From HGM05190 sp964394205 (GTDB lineage Bacteria > Bacteroidota > Bacteroidia > Bacteroidales > Muribaculaceae): a stretch of DNA of 58,341 bases. The position numbers and the translations under genes were made by a program. Positions within the stretch are counted from its first letter, which is position 1. Every line of letters begins with the position of its first letter. The stretch covers positions 1 to 58,341 of the forward strand of contig CAYMVS010000005.1 of the NCBI GenBank assembly GCA_964394205.1. The letters are read 5' to 3'. Below the pieces are notes generated by a model that saw only the letters and a program-made list of their open reading frames with translations, searched no databases and was not told where the DNA came from. Below, one piece after another: positions 54,111 through 58,341 of the stretch.

Positions 54111-54118
54111 TATATTTG
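54111..54118 (+). promoter_or_regulatory. Predicted -7 box of the polysaccharide cluster
   Basis: TATATTTG matches TAnnTTTG. A TTG start at 54116 for the flippase would overlap it, so the ATG at 54164 is preferred. Confidence 0.55.
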
Positions 54119-54163
54119 CGGTTAAATCAAATTTTTTTGGCCAGGGACGAGGGCCAGCGGGTT

Positions 54164-55510
54164 ATGAAAATGTTTTTTTCAAGATGGAGCCGGATGGACA
54201 GTAGCTCGAGGGTGGTTATGAAAAACACTCTCTATGCTTTTGTCTTCAGGGGGGGCACCCTGGCGGTGAGCTTTCTGTCGACACCGGTCTTCATCTCCTA
54301 TTTTCATGACATGGAGGTGCTCGGGCTGTGGTTCACGCTATGGGCCACGCTCAATTGGTTTTTGGCCTTTGACCTTGGCGTTGGCAACGGCCTGCGCAAC
54401 CGGCTTGTGACGGCTCTGGCCTCGGGCGACCGCGGCGAGGTGCGCCGCGTTATCTCGTCGGGCATGCTGTCGACTCTCGGGGTGACGTTGCTCACGGCGG
54501 CTGTCGGCACGGCGCTCATCTGGTGCATCGATCTCAACCGGCTGCTCAACATCGACCCGGGGGTCGTGTCGGGGGCGGTGCTGACCCGCTCGACCTACCT
54601 CCTTTTTGGGTCGGTCATGCTGCGGTTCATGCTGACGACGGTCACGTCAATCTTCTATGCCCTGCAGCGGGCGGCTGTCAACACGTTTGTGGGGCTGTGT
54701 GTCTACGTGCTCCAACTCGGTTATATCTTCCTGTTTGATTATTCCGACCCGGCGGTGGCTCTCGAGCAGCTTGCCCGGGCCAATCTTCTGATCGCCACTG
54801 TACCCTCGGTGGTGGCCGGTATTGTCGTTTTCATGACCGAGCTTAAAGACTGCCGCCCGCGGCTTAGTTTCTGCACCCGCCGGCATGTGGAGAGCATCAT
54901 GGGGGTGGGGCTGGTTTTTTTCTGCTGTGAGCTTTTCTATCTCGTGCTGTCAAATGCCAACGAGTTCTTCATAAGCCACTTCTGGGACAATACCGACACG
55001 GCCGACTATTCGTTTTATTACCGTGTAGCCATCCTTGTGTCGATGATGGTGTCGCTGGGCCTCTCGCCAACATGGTCGATGGTCACCAAGGCCCATGCCG
55101 AGGGGAATGTGTTGTGGTTGAGAAAGGTATTCAGCCGCCTGACGCGTGTTGGGGTTGGCGTGGTAGTGCTTCAATTCATGCTGATCCCTTTTCTTCAGCC
55201 GGTCTTTGACTTGTGGTTGGGCAAAGGGGTGCTGACGGTCACGCTGCCAACCGCCGTCTGCTTTGCCTGCTTTGGCAGTGTGTTTGTCTACAGCTCAATC
55301 CTGTCGACAATTGTCAATGGCCTGTCGCGTCTCAGGCTGCAATTTGTGTGGTATGGGGTCGGGGCGCTGTTGAAAATCGCTTTTATAATTGTCGTGTCAC
55401 GGCTTTCGGACAACTGGACATGGGTTGTGTGGGCCAATGTCATCATTTTGGCGCCTTACTGCATCGTGCAGCATTGGCAACTGAAACGTTTTTTGCTTGA
55501 TGGAAGATGA
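54164..55510 (+). CDS. Polysaccharide flippase (Wzx-type MOP family)
   Basis: A 448-residue protein with about 12-14 hydrophobic helices and no soluble domain. The N-terminal part (NTLYAFVFRGGTLAVSFLSTPVFISYF) and repeated membrane blocks fit the polysaccharide-transport branch of the MOP superfamily, which flips lipid-linked oligosaccharides. I used ATG 54164. A TTG at 54116 in frame would start within the promoter -7 box. Overlaps the glycosyltransferase by 4 bp. Confidence 0.9.
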   Translation: MKMFFSRWSRMDSSSRVVMKNTLYAFVFRGGTLAVSFLSTPVFISYFHDMEVLGLWFTLWATLNWFLAFDLGVGNGLRNRLVTALASGDRGEVRRVISSGMLSTLGVTLLTAAVGTALIWCIDLNRLLNIDPGVVSGAVLTRSTYLLFGSVMLRFMLTTVTSIFYALQRAAVNTFVGLCVYVLQLGYIFLFDYSDPAVALEQLARANLLIATVPSVVAGIVVFMTELKDCRPRLSFCTRRHVESIMGVGLVFFCCELFYLVLSNANEFFISHFWDNTDTADYSFYYRVAILVSMMVSLGLSPTWSMVTKAHAEGNVLWLRKVFSRLTRVGVGVVVLQFMLIPFLQPVFDLWLGKGVLTVTLPTAVCFACFGSVFVYSSILSTIVNGLSRLRLQFVWYGVGALLKIAFIIVVSRLSDNWTWVVWANVIILAPYCIVQHWQLKRFLLDGR

Positions 55511-56700
55511 AGGTGCTGCAAGTCAATGTTAACGCTGTCGCCGGGAGCACCGGCAAGATTGTCACCGACCTCAGAGACGCGCTCGAGGCCCGGGGGCACC
55601 GATGCATCGTGGCCTACGGTGCCAACGCGACTGTCGACCGTGACGGCTATGTGAGGATATGCAGCGAGCCCGAGCGGAAACTCAATGCTGCCATCAGCCG
55701 CCTGACCGGTGTCAATCACGGCGGGTTCGGGTGGATCGCGACGCGTCGTCTGGTTAAATTGATTGACCGGGAGCGCCCCGATGTGGTGCACCTTCATTGC
55801 CCCAACGGTTACATCGTCGACCTCTTTAAGTTGTTGACCCACTTGGGTCGTGCCGGCATAAAGACGGTGATAACAAATCATGCCGAGTTTTTCTATACCG
55901 GCACGTGTGGCCATGCCTTTGATTGCGAGCGTTGGACTTCAGGTTGCGGCCATTGCGGCAGTTACCGGCGCGTGACACATTCCCTCATAGACTCCACCGC
56001 TCTTTCATGGCAAAAGATGAAAGCCGCTTTTGACTCGTTCAAGCGTGACAATGTTGTAGTTGCGTCGGTCTCGCCCTGGATCATGGAGCGGGCGCGACGC
56101 TCGCCGATATTGGGCCGGTTTGACCATCGGGTGGTGAGGATAGGTGTCGACACCTCTGTTTTTCATCCTCGGCGGCGTGATGGTAGTGACAGCTATCTGC
56201 TTCACGTGACCTCGGCTTTCAGCAACCGTCGCGACACCCTCAAGGGGGGAGCGGAGGTGGTTGAGCTCGCCCGCATGTTGCCCGACCGACAGTTTGTGGT
56301 GGCGGCCATGCACACCGATGTCGACGGGTCGTTGCCCGGCAATATCAGCTTGCTCGGGCGCGTGACCGACAGGCATGATATTGCCCGGCTTTATGCCGGC
56401 GCTACCTGCACGCTGCTGACCTCGGCCCGCGAGGCGGGATCGACGGTGATGGTTGAAAGCCTCTGCTCGGGCACCCCGGTGGTCGGGTTCAGGTGTGGAG
56501 GCCCCGAGTCGGTTGTGTCAGGACCCTTCGCCCGTTTTGTCGAGCCGGGAGATATTCAGTCGCTCAGGCGCGCGATTGCCGAGGTGGCAGGGCTTGGTCT
56601 TGATGCCAGGGCGATTGCTCTCGAGGGGCGCCGCCTCTTCTCGGCCGAGGTGATGACAAATGATTATCTGAACATTTATAAAGAGTTGATGGCCCGATGA
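55507..56700 (+). CDS. GT4-family glycosyltransferase
   Basis: A 397-residue retaining glycosyltransferase with a GT-B fold. The N-terminal domain has VNVNAVAGSTGKI and PDVVHLHCPNG. The C-terminal Rossmann domain includes the EX7E motif in REAGSTVMVESLCSGTPVVGF. A Cys-rich stretch (TCGHAFDCERWTSGCGHCG) before the second domain matches a feature of a subgroup that also has such a Cys cluster. Donor and acceptor sugars are unknown. It overlaps flippase and polymerase genes by 4 bp each. Confidence 0.93.
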   Translation: MKVLQVNVNAVAGSTGKIVTDLRDALEARGHRCIVAYGANATVDRDGYVRICSEPERKLNAAISRLTGVNHGGFGWIATRRLVKLIDRERPDVVHLHCPNGYIVDLFKLLTHLGRAGIKTVITNHAEFFYTGTCGHAFDCERWTSGCGHCGSYRRVTHSLIDSTALSWQKMKAAFDSFKRDNVVVASVSPWIMERARRSPILGRFDHRVVRIGVDTSVFHPRRRDGSDSYLLHVTSAFSNRRDTLKGGAEVVELARMLPDRQFVVAAMHTDVDGSLPGNISLLGRVTDRHDIARLYAGATCTLLTSAREAGSTVMVESLCSGTPVVGFRCGGPESVVSGPFARFVEPGDIQSLRRAIAEVAGLGLDARAIALEGRRLFSAEVMTNDYLNIYKELMAR

Positions 56701-57737
56701 CGATATATGTAGTGATGTTTTTTTTGCTTGCCGGCGTGTGGGCATGCTCGATAAGGATGAGGCCGCGGCTGGCGCGCCGGTTTGTGTGTGTGGCCTCGGT
56801 GATCATCCTGTGGTTGGTGCAGGCACTCCGCCACCCGACGGTGGGGACCGATATTCCTGATTATCTCAAATTTTTCAATCGGGCGACCGACTATGGGATA
56901 TTTGATGTTGACCACCGTTATGAAAAAGGCTTTCAGATTTACAGCAATTTCGTTCACACGGTTTTGGGGCTTGACTTCAATGGATTTTTAGCGTTGACAT
57001 CGGCCTTGATACTGGTGCCGGTTGGGTTGATATTCTATCGCCGGTCCTCTTTGCCGGCGCTGTCGTTTATCATCTTTGCGTCACTTCTGCTTTACCGGTT
57101 TTCATTCAGCGGTCTGCGTCAGTCAATGGCAATCGGGCTGACCCTGATGAGTTACCGGTATCTCATTGACCGCGAGCCGTTGAAGTTTGTCGTAATGGTG
57201 ATGGGGGCGACATGTCTGCATGTGTCGGCGGCTGTGTTCCTGATAGCCTATCCAATGTGCAATTGCCTGAAAATGACTGTCAGGAGATATGCCGTAATGG
57301 GGTCTATAGGGGTGGTGTGTCTCCTTTTCTTGCGCCCGATTGTCAGCGCCACCATCGCGGTCATTCACCCATATTCATCCTACGGCCATTATCTGGCCGA
57401 GGCCGGAGGCTCCTACCGGCTCATGTTATTGTTTTTCATCTTTTTCCTGCTGACTTTTCTCTGCCGTGACCGGCGGCGCGTCGCCGTTTACCGCATGCTC
57501 CTTTTCATCGGAGCCTTCATGCAGGGGCTCGGTCTGGTCTCCGACAGTGCCTCGCGCATCGCCTATTATTTCATTTTCTATGCCTCGCTGGCTATCCCCG
57601 AGGTGGTTCTGACATTGAAAGGACGCCCGCGATGGACCGCCATGACAGTGGCGACACTCTTTTTTGTAGGCTTCTTCTTTTATACAGTGGCCGATGGCGG
57701 GTTGAACCTCGTTCCCTATCATTTCTTTTGGGAATAA
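56697..57737 (+). CDS. EpsG-family polysaccharide polymerase (Wzy-like)
   Basis: A 346-residue protein with about ten helices. EpsG-type motifs are seen in LRHPTVGTDIPDYLKFF, YEKGFQIYSNFV, FSFSGLRQSMAIGL and CLHVSAAVF. These proteins act as surface polysaccharide polymerases. It is the last gene before a 604-bp non-coding end, so this cluster holds only flippase, one transferase and polymerase. No initiating sugar-phosphate transferase is visible in the window. Confidence 0.9.
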   Translation: MTIYVVMFFLLAGVWACSIRMRPRLARRFVCVASVIILWLVQALRHPTVGTDIPDYLKFFNRATDYGIFDVDHRYEKGFQIYSNFVHTVLGLDFNGFLALTSALILVPVGLIFYRRSSLPALSFIIFASLLLYRFSFSGLRQSMAIGLTLMSYRYLIDREPLKFVVMVMGATCLHVSAAVFLIAYPMCNCLKMTVRRYAVMGSIGVVCLLFLRPIVSATIAVIHPYSSYGHYLAEAGGSYRLMLLFFIFFLLTFLCRDRRRVAVYRMLLFIGAFMQGLGLVSDSASRIAYYFIFYASLAIPEVVLTLKGRPRWTAMTVATLFFVGFFFYTVADGGLNLVPYHFFWE

Positions 57738-57868
57738 AAAAAAATTACTCGTCATCACGACGAATAATCTTCTTACCTTAAATCTAATACCATGAAAAAC
57801 TGATGCAAAAGTAATGCACAGATTTGATTCTGCAATAGATGTGCTAAGTTTTAACACAATTTTAACAC

Positions 57869-57904
57869 TTTTTGCCGCCAAATCTTAAAAACAAGCGGCA
57901 AAAA
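57869..57904. terminator. Hairpin downstream of the polysaccharide cluster
   Basis: TTTTTGCCGC (57869-57878) pairs perfectly with GCGGCAAAAA (57895-57904), with a 16-base loop. It lies 131 bp after the polymerase stop. The flanking A/T runs are within the stem, so terminator function is likely but not certain. Confidence 0.5.
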
Positions 57905-57908
57905 GTTT

Positions 57909-58190
57909 GGGTCAGAGGACAGGCCGGTGGATGGCAGAGCCTGGAGGAATGGGGAGCAATGTAACGAGAAAGCCGCGACGGCGACAACCGCGCCGTGAGG
58001 TGGTCGATCAGCACGCCATAGACAGAGCGCCGGGGTCGCCATTGATCACACGGCGTCGGGCGGCGGGGTGTTACGCCTGTCGGCTCCGCACCCCCGCGCC
58101 CTCGACATTGTGCTATTATTGTCTCGCCGCATCGCGGCGTTATCCTCCCGGCTCTGCAACCCACCGGCCCTGTCAGCTGACCCGTTTTTT
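57909..58190 (+). repeat. Long imperfect hairpin followed by a T-tract, repeat copy 1
   Basis: The left arm (57910-57949) and right arm (58143-58183) pair through GGGTCAG/CTGACCC, GACAGG/CCTGTC, CCGGTGG/CCACCGG, GCAGAGCC/GGCTCTGC and GGAGGA/TCCTCC, 34 pairs in total with small bulges. Seven T residues follow at 58184-58190. The direct-repeat portion is 57909-58034. It could be a structured RNA, a mobile palindromic element or a terminator. Confidence 0.75.
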
Positions 58191-58200
58191 TGAGGTTGTG

Positions 58201-58327
58201 TGGGTCAGAGGACAGGACCGGTGTGTGGCAGACCCTGGAGGAATGGGGAGCAATGTAACGAGAAAGCCGCGAAACGACAACCGCGCCGTGAGGTGGTCGA
58301 TCAGCACGCCATAGACAGAGCGCCGGG
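58201..58327 (+). repeat. Second copy of the left part of the repeat unit
   Basis: 127 bases closely match 57909-58034, with a 292-bp offset and few differences (for example a longer purine run replaced by AAA near 58272). The window ends before this copy's right arm would appear, so it may be the start of a second full hairpin. Confidence 0.85.
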
Positions 58328-58341
58328 AGGCGCGTAATTGT

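Larger units (their letters stand above)
57738..58341. other. 604-bp non-coding end of the window
   Basis: No convincing gene. A 135-codon frame at 57907-58314 is built from the repeat and is rejected. The region contains an AT-rich part to about 57868, a hairpin at 57869-57904, and a large inverted and direct repeat system at 57909-58327 (listed separately). Confidence 0.75.

Noticed and set aside
54081..54118. Invertible capsule-type promoter
   Set aside because: No flanking inverted repeats and no recombinase gene were seen.
57907..58314. 135-codon open frame on the plus strand
   Set aside because: It is made entirely of the direct and inverted repeat, with the same peptide segment encoded by both copies and no promoter or known domain.

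Overview
The window looks like a chromosomal contig from a gut-type Bacteroidales bacterium, most likely of the Muribaculaceae (S24-7) group. The evidence is a complete type IX secretion core (gldKLMN, PorP/SprF, PorT, SprA), Bacteroidetes-style promoters (a TTG or TTTG box about 20 bp before TAnnTTTG), few Shine-Dalgarno sites, a Bacteroidetes-type LptD, paired half-size CHR transporters and a eukaryote/archaea-like ProRS. GC content is moderately high, and both ends carry repeats, so the window may be a whole assembly contig. No rRNA, tRNA, CRISPR array, prophage or insertion sequence was seen. The family placement is an inference from gene content, not a database match.

Layout. 1-120: 14-bp tandem repeat and the udk promoter. 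121-4667 (+): udk-lptB, then a thrC-led operon (small unknown protein, acyltransferase, nitrilase-family amidase). 4753-7578 (+): lptD with a TTG start. 7847-10637 (-): leucine-rich-repeat exported protein and dnaB, which is divergent from fmt (10755-11726, +). 11716-14065 (-): nitroreductase and an M23 peptidase. 14246-17141 (+): BamA-like outer membrane protein overlapping an EptA-type transferase. 17177-20159 (-): AT-richer membrane protein, FemAB/GNAT-like protein, META-domain lipoprotein. 20326-24260 (+): proS, two CHR halves and folC in one tight operon. 24297-26068 (-): YihY/BrkB-type membrane protein and RidA.

26242-45260 (-) is the type IX secretion locus. It consists of a six-gene run porT-porP-gldK-gldL-gldM-gldN ending at a strong terminator, a large exported protein with a C-terminal sorting-like tail and its own promoter and terminator, and ruvA-sprA. 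The sprA gene contains a 10-N assembly gap. A second exported protein with a similar tail lies at 45635-46891. 47072-53963 (-): HPPK-like protein, Tex, metallophosphoesterase and acyltransferase, preceded by a PASTA protein and an RluA-family pseudouridine synthase. 54164-57737 (+): three-gene polysaccharide cluster (flippase, GT4 glycosyltransferase, EpsG-like polymerase). 57738-58341: no credible gene, but a large imperfect hairpin followed by a T-tract and a second partial copy of the same unit.

The main biological theme is the cell envelope. LPS export (LptB, LptD), LPS modification (EptA-like), outer membrane proteins, acyltransferases, surface polysaccharide and T9SS-dependent export all occur in one region, mixed with core metabolism (threonine, folate) and information processing (dnaB, fmt, proS, ruvA, tex). 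The least explained parts are the terminal structured repeat, the clustered intergenic palindromes at 45347-45494, and the exported proteins of unknown function associated with the T9SS locus.
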